DNA from: Dreissena polymorpha
Taxonomy: Eukaryota > Mollusca > Bivalvia > Myida > Dreissenidae
Assembly: GCF_020536995.1 (NCBI RefSeq)
Contig: NC_068356.1
Span: forward strand, 79,647,145-79,711,144
Direction of reading: 5' to 3'
DNA length: 64,000 nucleotides
Under the pieces are notes generated by a model, which saw only the letters and a program-made list of their open reading frames with translations, was not told the DNA's origin and did not search any database. Shown piece after piece: positions 1-12,900 of the stretch. The translations under genes were made by a program, and so were the position numbers. Position 1 is the stretch's first letter; each line of letters opens with the position of its first letter.

Positions 1-532
1 TGTTTAGAAGTGATGTAACTAATGAGCTTTGGTTTTATCTTATATTGATAATAAGTAATGTTAAATATTGTTTTTGCGAAAACAGTTTACATATTTTAAT
101 TATCGTTTTAACAGTGTGTATTTTATCTACGATAATATCGTATACAGATCGCATGCGCTTATACAGTGTTCCTAATAAACTTCTTTTTTCTGCGTAGGCG
201 GCGAAATTTTTATCGGTTCTATACACGATCGTTATGGCGGCGGTCATGGTGGGGGAACCGCTGTAGAGGTTGCTAAAGAGATGTCAAAGACAGATGATGC
301 ACCATGTGAGAATTGTAGATTAATGTAGCGTTAACCTCACTCGATAGGTCATTTAAATATATTGCCCTCTTAAGGACGTACGTGTGCTTTGGACAGACGG
401 CCAGGTCGGTATCTTGAAATTCAAGTATGGTAAGCTTTCAATACTAGAGAGCGAAAGTTATTGTCACAAACAGGGATAATAACAATCGTTCCATCGTGCT
501 TTGGACATAATATGTATATTCAAATAGTAAGG

Positions 533-725
533 TCGCCGGTGTGTAATGGATATGGTGTCCGCCTAACGACCGGGAGGTCACGGGTTCGACCCCCACCGTG
601 GGAGCGTTCTTAAGAACTCCCCGAAAGACACCAAATACTGGTTCTAGGCCCAGGAAACGGACTCGAGAGCATTTATATAAGCCTTAGGCTTTCGATGCAA
701 TCTAGCTAAAATAAATAGGTTTAAA
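533..725 (+). mobile_element. tRNA-derived SINE (tRNA-Arg-like head)
   Basis: A tRNA-like head of about 73 bp contains a D-arm-like TAATGGATATGG and a clear B box GGTTCGACCCC. It is followed by a non-tRNA body (AAGAACTCCCCGAAAGACACC through CGATGCAATCTAGC) and an A-rich TAAAATAAATA tail. The anticodon stem does not fold cleanly, so this is a SINE and not a working tRNA gene. It lies just upstream of the first visible chitin synthase exon, presumably in an intron. Similar tRNA-headed SINEs are common in bivalves; I do not assign a named family. Confidence 0.75.
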
Positions 726-793
726 CTTAAACTAAATAGTATGCATCTTATATATAAGTGTTAACTCTTACTAAACACACACACATATTTCAG

Positions 794-993
794 TTATCGA
801 CCCATCATTCCCTATTTCAACCACCACGCTGTACCTGGCCATCGTGGTGGGAATATTCTTGTTGACGGGCATGATGCATCCGAGCGAGTTTCTATTGCCT
901 CCTGCACGGTTTCTGGTTCTTTCTTCTGCATTCCCGCCGGCTATCTGATTCTCATGATATACAGCATCTGCAACATCACCGACCAATCTTTGG
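794..993 (+). CDS. Chitin synthase exon: post-catalytic membrane segments
   Basis: After the acceptor TTTCAG the first frame reads a hydrophobic stretch (TTLYLAIVVGIFLLTGMM) ending in HPSEF, which matches the family's L-HP-EF motif. Homology then moves one frame at about 890-893 (YCLLHGFWFFL), and again at about 924-927 (CIPAGYLILMIYSICNITDQ). Each shift equals one extra base beside a short T run. Net change is +2, so frame is not restored inside the exon. The last codons read S-L-G where the family has S-W-G before TREV; that is a TGG-to-TTG change. The donor GGTACG keeps the correct phase for the next exon. Both indels beside T runs suggest consensus error, but decay is possible. Confidence 0.88.
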
Positions 994-3900
994 GTACGGT
1001 AATAAAATTTGTTTTATCCAAAGTACCCTTTGCGGTAAATTTGCCACTTGGATAAGTGGTATGCTAAGCTCTGAATCACACACATAAAGCTTTGCGCAGA
1101 AGTTGCATTATGGTAAACAGTTTTTATTGATAAACAGTTAATATAACAGCACTGACAATTAATCAGTACTAGATTAAACGTCCGCGAAGTCGTTCGACAG
1201 CTCCGGGCTAAGCATGTACACAATACAAGCCGCCATTACACAACTTATGAAGACAGTCGATTAAAATAATATTGTTCTAATATTATGATTGAAAGTCGTA
1301 GTTTGTTATCTCCTTTGACAAGTTCATATGGAACTCCCATATAAAATAACGATTGTTATCGTGGGAATTCGTAATTATAGAGAATAAACAACGAAAATCC
1401 TTCCAGATCTTTTACTAATTGCATACCATATGTAACATCACCAATGTTTGGTGAGAACCATAGATCCACTTCCAGGTAAATATTAGACTAGTAAAGAGCT
1501 ATTCTTGTACCAAATACACACCATTTGATAATAATTAATGTAGGTGAATTTATGCTCGAATTAGATGTTTACATTTATCCGATGTTAACATATTTCCCTT
1601 CCATAGGTGTTCGATATACATGTATATGTTAGATTATTATTACTATTTTATTTGTGTTTTCGCTATTATAATTTGTTGTGTCTCTATTTTTATTCGTGTT
1701 GTCGCTATTTGTTTTGGAGATGTTTGAATTTTATTCGTGCTATATATTATACCATTCGACAAGTTTTCATTTTTCTAGGAACGCGTGAGGTGAAAGAGTC
1801 CTCTGTGCGCGTTGTGCCCAAGAACTCGCAGGATCGACTGATTGCAGTGTTCAAGAAGGTGTTCTTGTGAGTGCATTCAGCTGATTGCAGTTTGTCAAGC
1901 TATTGAGACTTCACTAGCTCTGGTTTGGTAGTTGGATAGTTTTTAGAAGAACTGTTTCTATTCTTGCGAGTTCGCGCACCATTGTTGAATAATTCAACAG
2001 TTTTCAGAATAAAGTTTTATGTGATGTTTTACTCAGAGATAGCATTATTGTGGTCACACACTGTAATTTGGTTTTGAAATGATAGTTTTGACAAGACATT
2101 TTATGAAGGAAAGTTATTTCTGGTGAGTTTATCGCGTGTAAATGGGATCTAAATTCGGATAAGGTTTGCGTTTACATTTTGCATTACCGTATATTTTTGT
2201 CTACAATAAGGTATTTGTTATCGTTTGTAGTTTTAATTTAACTGTTATTGTTATATGTTTTTTATAATAAAACTACAAACATTCCACTCGCATAAACTTG
2301 TTCAGTTTAATTTGTTCGTAGCTGCTGTTTCACCAAAATGGAGACGAAATTGATAGAGAGCCAAACGGAAGCGGGAACTCGTAGGTCGATAGGCCGTGAC
2401 TCCGTGAGCGAGTCGCTGGTATCCACCGCCAACACTAAAACTGCCAGGTACTGGAAATAGTCTTTAACGTGATGCCTTCCTTCAAACATTTATGAGCAAA
2501 TGCTTGGAACTTATTTTTATAAGTTTTTATAAGATGGTACTTTCATACAAAATAATTCACTTGGTTATAATTGGTTAAGTGTATAAAGTTTCTTATTGTT
2601 GGCGTTAAAGATTCCTTAAAAGTATACAATATGCACACGATTCTACATTTAAATGTTCATAATGGTTTATAACATTTTATTGATACAATAAAGGGCATTT
2701 TCGTTTATTTAAGTACACTAACTACAATACATTCAATTTCAGTAGTTCAATTCGACGCATGTCGTACGTAAACGAAGCATTCGGTAAGTTAAACTAAATT
2801 TCGGGATTTTGTAAAGATATTTCGCAGAACAGTAAATTAACTGAATAAATTTGACCCATGTAAATTGCTTCTGGAAAAAACTCTTAAGTATAGCTAAGTT
2901 TGTAAATTAAACATTTTTAAGACGCGGTCGATGATGAACATGTTGGATTCTCTAATACGGAAGAGGATGACGAACAGTTTTTCGATTGGAAAGGCGTACC
3001 AGTTGAACAATGGCTTGGACGTGATTTTAAAGCATATGTAAGTTGTTTCACATAATTATACACGTGATGTTCACAATAAAAATATTCTTTCGGTTTCGCA
3101 TATCAAAGATTGCATTGTTTGGTTCTTCTGCCATGTTTTCCTGATCACGGTACCAATATATGACCAATATATGATATTGTATATTTAGAAGATTAAGCCT
3201 ACAGTTCAGGCAAATGGCTTTGGAGTATTCGAAGGTTTTATTAGTATTTGTATAAAAATTGACAAGTTCATGTTTGTGTATTGCAATTTTAATGTTATAA
3301 TGTTGTTGTTTATTATGCGCATGGCATTATTCTGCTAGTAGTGCTGATGATAATTATTGATCATTGATATGTTGATAAGGGTATAAAGAATAGTCTTCCA
3401 TTAAGAATAGTGATTACGTCAACGGAGAAGATGACGCTGACGATAATTCGTTTACTGCTGCTAAGAATTGTACTTCCAACGATGAGGTTAATGCTATTGA
3501 GCTGCTTCTGGGAAGGAGTATACAGAGCATTTAAAAAAAGTTTTTACATGATAATTGCAGGACAGCGTGGTTAAAAAGTTCAAAGACAACGGATTTGAAA
3601 ACACTACCTTCATCAGCAAAATGACAGAGACAGAACTAAAAGATATCGGTATCAAAAGTACGAATTCCTGTTACTTCTTTCTCCAAATACATGTTGTTAT
3701 GAACGTCAAAGTGCCACAAAAGTTGACATGAAAATGTGTATATAGTCGCCGTATTGACGACTGTGTTTCCGTATTAAAGTGATATTATGGGCATTTTGCA
3801 CTGTTGAATTGAGCTGAAAAGAATTAACAGGTAAAAAGAGTTAGTTAAAATGTGGTCTTTGAACAATTATCTGCAACTCATCTTGCTACCAGTTGTTTAT

Positions 3901-6900
3901 AAAAAATATACTTTATATGCGATATTCTTACGTGACCCACCCAGTCCTGTAAGCCGAAATGATCCGTAAAACAAAATTGTGTCGTATGAAAGAATCTGCA
4001 CTAAAACTTAACTAAGGTTCAAATCGTACATGCATGATCAGTTGTCAAACGAAAGTACGGTTGATATTCAAATGCATTATTTTTCTCTTTCCGGTATATT
4101 GGTTAAGTATGTTGATGCTGCATTAACAAATATAAGTGTATATGAAGTGAAAACACCAAAGATAAACAACGGTTGCGATAGACACCTACAAACTGTTAGA
4201 TGCCCATAATATCACTTTAAGAAAAGACAACCCATACACGCAAAAACATTCAATTGTTCAGTGTCCTTTGGAGTTTGTGTAACATGTCATTTGTACATAG
4301 AATATGTTCATGCGCAGTGACGCATATATTTAAGTGATATCTATTTTAATTTTCTCCTTAATTCAATCAATCAATTTAAGGTTTTATACCTTTAATGAAC
4401 TTCTTATAATATTGCCGTATTTCGAAAATTGCCGTTACCCCGAATGGTTTCCGACTAGTTGCGTAGAAGAACAATAATTTGACGGTTTCGATTCCCGCGG
4501 GAGGGAAACTACTGTTATCAATTTTTGTTTGCTAGTATACTTATTTTATACCATTCCAAATAGTAAAGAGTTGTAAATAAGTTCATTAAACGACATTTAA
4601 ACAAACATAAAACGTTTGAATCAGTCCATTTATTGCTTTAGTAAGTGTCCCCCTTTTTTAAGACACTGCGTCAAACTGTCAGGAAGACAGATTCTGGATG
4701 TCAAGGATTCTTTCACAGCGATTGTAGACTTGGGACGAGTCAGTGCCATACTAAGGATATACGTGTTTAAGGCCCAGATATTGTGTAATAGTGCATGCCA
4801 TAACAGTCTGAAAAAAAATGTACCAAGTTATTGACATGTGGTTTTTCACATAAGTTTACTTAAGAAATACAAGTTTAAATAATTCCAGATTGAAACAATA
4901 TATAAGCAAACATCCATTTTCAGGTTGTCGAATTAGTTTTTACATTTGTCCATTTTGAAATGGATAATTAAAGTTAGAATGATCAAATATAATGGGAACA
5001 ATCTTTTTAAAGTTATCAATTGATAAAATTTATCAAAAATGTACAATTTATTTTCATTGAGAAGAGATATAGAGGATAATTTTTTCATGTCAGTGTAACA
5101 TCGTTTGTTATTGCACGAGTGATCATAGAAAATATATTTTCACGAGTGGTGCAGACACGAGTAAAAATATTATTTTTTTATGATCACGAGTAAAATAAAA
5201 AACGATCTTACACTGACATGAACACATTTTCTGTTTATTTTATGCCCCTTTTTCAAGAAAATAATTAACAGCTGTTTCACTTTCGCTGAAAAGTTACCCT
5301 TTCTCCCGTGTTGTGCATCAATACATTTCAATTCACAAAATGACGTCATTTTCAATGTAAATAAACAGTGAAAAAAGCATACAATAAAAAGAAAATGTGT
5401 TGGATTTGATGGAATAACGATTTTAATTATGTCGTTATCATAAAAATCTTTATATGATAATCTAAAAATAAAAAAAAGTTCCGAAAATGTGTTATTTTCA
5501 CCGGTGAAAATAACAATTTGTTTATTTTTACTTCTGTTATTTTACTGCAGGAATGTCATATTTTATCATTAGGTATAAAAGAAATTAGAATGATTAATTT
5601 AAGCAATTACATATTTTGTCTCAATATGTGAAGTATAAAACAGTGTGAAATGTCTTATTAGTATTCATGTTGATGCAGGTTTTCAACGATGTACAATTGC
5701 CCGAATAAATTTTTGTTTGATTGATAGTTAATTAACTTTATTAAGCAGTTGAAATCATTCTGAAAATAACTAATGACCAAAGATTGGTACTTTTATGTTG
5801 CTGTTTTTTCTGAGGGAACTAGCAACAGTGAGTAACTGGTACAATATATAGTTATGAACAAAACGGAGGAAAAGATTGAGTGTTTGGTATTAATAATGTC
5901 TGAAAATACTTAGATAATCGTTAATTTTTCCATAAACTTTTAATGTTGATGATGCAGAATAGTTAAAGGACATATGAAAAGAAATAATCGTAAATCAAAG
6001 TGTCTAAAGCGTTAATTAAATACTTAAATTGAATACTTAAACTAAGTAAACATGAATTCCCAAAGTTCTTATCCACAGGTACGGGACAAAAACACTTCTT
6101 GATGGAGAAGATCAAGAAACTACCAGATTTCGAAGTGGTGGTGACAGTTCCGGTAGGTATATTAGGTCAAGGGCACATTTAAAATATAACAAAAATATCA
6201 CATAACTTCCAGACACAGATATGCAACATACACACACACAAAATAAATAAACATTGGGTCACCGCCGTAGAAAGGCCAATTTAAAACATGCTTCTTAAGA
6301 ATAAATATAGTTTATCTAGTTACAACCAACAAGTACGTATTGGAACTAATACCTACGATTAAATATTCTGGCGAGAACATCTCAAGGACTTTTCGTCTGA
6401 TTATCGCACCATGATTTGGAACCGCTGGTTGCAAGGTGGAAATTAAATCCACTATAATATTGCCATCTTTGAAATATTTGAAGTACGCTTCGTTATTTAA
6501 TCCTGTAGACAACGTATCTGATATATCCACCGACCTGCCTTGAAAATTCAGTTTTTTAAATTAAACTATTGCACTATTGGATCAAAACGATGTTTATGTA
6601 ATTTGGTTGGTAGTTTGTGAATGGTTTTTAAGCGCTAAAATAGCCTTATCTCAATGAAAACTATTTTGGTTTTAAGAAATGCATAACATAATGTTTATAT
6701 TCGAAGGGAATGTTTACCTTACTTGACTTGGCTCGATTGTAGTGTTTTCGATTTATTTCAGGAGCATCACTTGTTATCGGATGAATAGAAATTGTTCGGT
6801 TTATAATCGATATTATTTGAGCGATTTCAATCCGTTTTTATAAGTTGGTCGATACGATATCCGTGAATTCTTAAACTTTCTTTTTTACCAATGTATGAAA

Positions 6901-9900
6901 ACATCTTCAAACTGCACGTATGCGTGTTGTCTTTTTTTTGGTTCCAGAAAGACGTTAACAGTTGGTTAAATACAATTGGTCTATTAATGTACAAGGATAA
7001 CTTCAAACAAGAGCAGATCACCTCTTCCAAGGACATGGAGGTACATTAGTTATCTACCCCTACAGCAATAATTTAAATAGTCAAGTTTGTATTGTTTGTC
7101 ACGCGATGCAAGTCATGGGTGGTTAAAAATAGCTCATTTCCTCCCGGGATGTATACGTAGGTCATTAGAATCACTTGTGGTTTGTGACTTGGGATCCAAA
7201 TTAGGCAAAAGTTACAATGGAAACACTCCTGTTAGCTAGATAAAAGAATCAACAAATAAAGACTATCGCATTCATATTGAATATAGGGAATATATTGGGC
7301 AAAAAAGAAACAAATCCCATCTTTTATTTAAAACGGAGCCTCCTCTGACAGGTCAAACCATATCCTCGTCTCAAACGGTCGCCTTGGTTCACGCTCTTAC
7401 ACGCGCACATTAACACCTCCCACACACATACACGGACCCACACTTCCATACTCATTCACCCACGCACGCACGCACATGCATACGCACACATGCGCTCATA
7501 CATTAGCACACCAATAAAACCCGACGGTTGTTCTAGTTTATCGCTTTCGTACTAAATCTGCCATGGTACGGGTTTAATATCAACAGGACCAACATATTAA
7601 ACAAGGTTAAGTGTACTTCCGTTTGTAAACTGGTCCTTATATTCCATTCGCCTCACCGGTGACTCAATCAAAATTTACTGACTTGGTCTTCCGGCATCTG
7701 TTTTGTATTTTAATACTTAACCACAAACGTTTAACACAATCCCATTCGTATTATATAAACCCTCTTACTTTAATCGATTCGCTCATCTTTTTTCCTGTCT
7801 TCTGTTCCTATCCCCTACACTTTACTTCTTTGAGCACCTCATGGAGACTGGTATTAATTTGAATTCTTATCAAAACGGCCTATGGTTAAATTACTGTTTC
7901 TTGTGCCTAGCTCCAATGTTTTTTCAGACCAGGAATTACATGAAGAGTAGCAAGTCTTTCTTATGCATTATGGATCTCTTTCCTGTTAAGATGTATTCTA
8001 TCCTACATCATCTGCAAACCATCACGGTCGCCAGACCATTGACAACGTATACCCCTTCAAAGATCAAAATCATTCACCGATATCGATCTAACATGCGTGT
8101 TACTTTAACGCACGATTTCTTCATTCGGGTGTGCTGTCGCCTAAATGTTATATACCGAATTTAAGAATTTCAAAATTGTATCGTTCACAGAAACATGGCT
8201 TATCGAAACGTCCCTCGTATCTGTTTTTCACCAATGTTCACCCCTGAAAGAAAAGATCGGACTGACGTTAGTCACTCTGCTTTACAAAACTCTATACATT
8301 TTGCTGTTCACACGGGAATCACTAAAATTGTTATAGCCGGCGAAATACTATATTCAAAACAGACTTATACCGTTTGGACCATTCGATTTACCCTGGATAA
8401 TAACATACAAAATCTCATATGTTGCCGTCGACGATTTTTAGTAAAAACAAACACACAGCCCTTGAACGCGACTGTTGTAAATTCAGAGTTATGCGAAACA
8501 AAGTTGTGGACATAATCAGACGCAAAAAAAACTAAATCATCAAGACACGTTGGTTGAAAAGCTTGAATCAATGCAAAATTCTAGATTATGGTGGTTATGT
8601 TTTAAAAAGCTTTTTTTTTCGACCCAACGCGACATCGTTTATATCCTTACTTATCCGCCAAGGTTTAATTGTTGAAGGAATACAATACACTAAAGGCTGT
8701 TGTCCTTAATAACAGATAACTTCACAGAACAAACGCTCCTTGACGAATCACAAGAACCTTATCTTAGTCAGTGCACATATAAACAAAACGAAACCCAGAG
8801 TTCTCTCGTTGTTACTCCAACCGAGGTCGAAACATTGCTACGGAGCTTAAACAAAGCTTCTGGTCCAGATTTAGTAAATGACCGCATCATAAGAGAACTT
8901 TCAACGGAACTCTGTGTTCCTTTAAGTGATATATTCAATACCATAGGAGGGAAGACCATAGTATTATTATATACGAACAGTCATGTAATTTTTGTGTTTC
9001 TGATGTTTGAAACGATCGGAAATTGTAGCTTTATTGGACATACTTGTGTCCGACCAACATTTTTTCCGTGAGTGTCAACTTTTGAGGGCTGGTATCGAAA
9101 CACTCCCAGATCCATAGAAAGAAGCTTTTGTCACCCCAATACTTAAATCAGAAGACTCATCTTACCGCAAACTATCGAATTTCATTTCCTACACACTCAT
9201 TAGATCATCACAACCTAACAATCTGATCTGGATTTGTCCCTGATGACTCAACAATGAACCAGCTTACGATACTTTATAACTTCTTTAGCAAGACTATCAC
9301 TCTTGAAAGAGATCAGAGCTATATTCTGCGACAGAAGTAATGCATTTGACCGTGCATAGCATACGGTATTGTTGTGTAAACTTACTAATATAGGCATAAG
9401 ATGCAGCCTCTTATCCTGGTTCATATTCTACCTTACAAATAGAAAACAAAACGTTGTTTTTCCAACCGCAGAATCCAATTGGTTTCATATCAACGCTGGA
9501 GTAACCCAGGGCTAAATTTTTGGGCCTCTTCATTTGTTCATTAACGATATTGTCCAAGAAATTAAAGCAAACATCAGGTTATTTGCTGACGACACTAGCC
9601 TTTTTGTTGTAGTTGACATTCCAGTCCACGCTGCAGCTATACTTAACTCCGATCTCGAAAGAATCAACACATGGGCTAAAACATGGCTTGTCTGCTTGTA
9701 CCATAAGTAAACGGATTAAACACTTTTAAGTCGCAAGACAAAAACAACTCAACATCCCCTTGCATATATGGACAACGTCGCCATTAGCGAAGTAGCAAAA
9801 CATTATCATGAGGCTGCACGAATAGTAACATGTGCAACGAAATCTCTATTCAAAAGCATTTGGAAGAAGTCAAATTGGAACCTCTAAGTAATTGTAGAGC

Positions 9901-12900
9901 TAAACATGAACTCACTCTTTTTGACAAAATCACTAACAACCTAACACAAATTGATCATTCTGATCTATGTTCATCCACAAATACCAACGACCGCTTTAAT
10001 TTAAGGAATAATCAATTACTTTATATTCCTAGAGCTAGAACTGCGCTTTACTACAACTCTTTTATCCCATCCACAACTCGTGCTTATATCAGGCTTCCAA
10101 CCGAAATCTCGAACGCAAAATCCATTTTCTCATTTAAGAAGCTCTCCAATCATATGCGGTCAAAATTCCAAAATAGTCCTATTATGTCAAACGTAAATCC
10201 TAGATAAACCATACGCGACTGCGAACAAATTTTAGTGTGCTCTTACATGACCTATTTAGTAAAAACACAATACAATCACCTCGTTACTCTTGTTGCAAAG
10301 AGGAAACAGCTAGCAACTTTTTTTTCACTGCCAATTGTTCTCAACCATTCGAGTGCGCCTCTTAAAATCTGTATCGCACTTCTGCATTCCCTCAACCAAT
10401 GTATTGCGTTTTGGAAATCCTCTTCTTATTTTGGCAGATAACTGCACTATTTTTGCAGGAATGCATACCTTTATTGATGAATCTTAACGCTCTGATAAGA
10501 TCCCTTCGTTACAAATTCCCTCATAACCCTCACTCCCAGCTCCTTATAACTCTTGCTCGCAGCTCGTTCTTCCATTTCTCTAACTCTTCCCTACCCTGTC
10601 AATCTGCAAGTACTTTTCACCACAATAACTCTACATTAACATCTAGAACAATTGTGTCCTTCTCGCCTAATGCATAATTTATTCATGCTGGTGGAACGAC
10701 TTACACTAAGCCTAGTCTAGCTTTCAGGTCAATCCACATGTTACTGTGTATGGAATTCGTGTATATGTATTCCGAAATAAATGTGTTCAAACAAAAAAAA
10801 ATATCACAAAAGAATGACAACACGAAAACCAAAAATACGTTGTTAGAAAGCTATTGTTTGCTCTCTTGAACAATATGGAATACAAATAACTTTATTCTCC
10901 ATCAATGCCGTCCATAATGATCGGACATTTGTATTTAACACAGTAATATACCACTGACGTTTTATTAGTTTTAGGTATTGAAAACCTTCACTCGATCCAA
11001 AATTGAACTAGAGCTGAAAATAACCAAAATAGGTACGCACTATTTTATAGCATATTCCGGCTGCCTCAGTTTGTGCTACGAGTATCTTATTTTGAGAGCA
11101 AACAATTATTTAGCTGATACTTTTATTTCATATCCATCGCGCATCAGGAAATCGAATTTTTAATGCTCTAAAAAAATTGTAAACAATTCAGCAATTATAT
11201 GTTTGTTTACACACACGTGCGAGTGTTATTGTGATAATTTCTGGGTTACGCATTCGGCAAGTCTTTCAACCGGTTGTGATCCCAAATCGTTGCATTTTCT
11301 ATTCTAAGATATATGTAGATGTTTTTGTTTAATGTTCCTTTCTATGGATAGACGTGAATTTTATATGAAATTTGACACTTGCTTTAATTAAAAAACTACC
11401 TGATGGTTACAAAAATGCCTATTCTGATGATTGTTTGCAGTGTTTCTGTATTCCAATATTCTCTTGTTGCGTGTCCAATGTCATCTAAATTTGCTCCCCA
11501 TTATGACGTCATAGTATGTACCTCCAGGTCACATCAAGCGGTTGATGCACGCTATTGCAAAACTGCGGAACCCAACATCCGGTAAGACAAGCTTCTCGCA
11601 AGATGTACTGTTAAAGGGCACCGTGTACACATGAACATTACTTTCGGATTATTTGCCTAATAAAACACAAACATAATACGCTTATCACATCGCATGTATT
11701 ACCTTCCCTGAGGTCATTGCCGTGTCTCTTGCAACTGCTCTCAGGCGAGTAAGCATGCTGCTCTCAGGCGAGTAAGCCTGATATTGGGTCACTAACTGTA
11801 AAAGGTGATGGATGTCTATGAGTGAATTTTATACTAATAAGAATATGTAACTTGTAAAAAACGCATCTTTTACATGTATTCTTCTTTGGTGCGAGAAAAT
11901 GCTACAATTTTACTTTCAGGGCTATGAAAAAGTAACAATGTGTATCCCACTGTTGAACAGCATAAAACAGACCGTATGTAATGTTTCTAGGCATTCTCAA
12001 AGGGGTATACCTCTTCGATTTCAGATGAACGGAAGATCTTTGAGGTACGAAAGGAGCTGGATAAGTCTAAATTGGAAAAAATGCGTGAAAGCAACCAGGA
12101 AGAGCACGATTTTTGGGACAAATTACTGAACTTGCGTCTTGTGCCTCAGTCCACTGCATATGGTCTAGAGGAGGATCTTAAAAGTTAGTTGTAAAGGGTG
12201 GATCAGTCTTGAACATTACTTTTCTGTCTTATAAATGCAAATCACTTTAAATTCTAAGTATGCTAATACTATATGTAAAACGTTGATAATTTAACAAAAC
12301 TGTCTATTAAAATTGGTATTCACTCCTTAAGCGTAATGGAACAGACTAATAACTTACGAAGCATCACCTTCACAGGTTAGCATTGTGTCATTCTAGTGCA
12401 ATATCTCGAAAAGAAGTGATTCTTATAATGGGCATAACTAACATTTGTATTTGTTTTCAATGGACATTATTTAAAATGCGAGTTTCTAAAGACATCGTAA
12501 GCTCGTAAACCTAATAAATAAAAGGACATGTCTGTTAAAGCTGGCCTCGCGATGCGAATATTTCTTAAAAGCGATTATTCAAAAGAAATCCGATATAAAA
12601 CTATTACTTAGGAAAGAGAGACGTGGTTATAAACAGGATCGCTGGAAAATGTTTGCCTCCCGCCCATGAACTGCCTACGAGCCTTTTTTAATATGAAGAT
12701 TTGAAAGGCGATTATGTTATTTAGTAATTGAAGCGGAACTGTGGTATAAAATAATAGTATATAATGGTAACTTACTGACTTCACAAGCCAGGGACCAGGG
12801 ACCATAAGCTCGTTTCCTCGAATATATCGTTTGTAACAATAAAAGCTTAAATAAAGTCCTATCGATTTCTGCTTCCTTGGTACCTCTGTTGTACTCTCGC

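Noticed and set aside
1-530. Upstream chitin synthase exon in the first 500 bases, including a Gly/His-rich frame near 230-330
   Set aside because: No stretch matches the catalytic region (EDD, QRRRW) or its neighbouring helices; the GHGGGTAVEVAKE-like frame has no recognised family.
533-605. Functional tRNA gene
   Set aside because: Anticodon stem does not fold and a SINE body follows.
6312-6530. Minus-strand 72-codon frame inside the chitin synthase gene
   Set aside because: Sits in an intron, no domain, no splice partners found.
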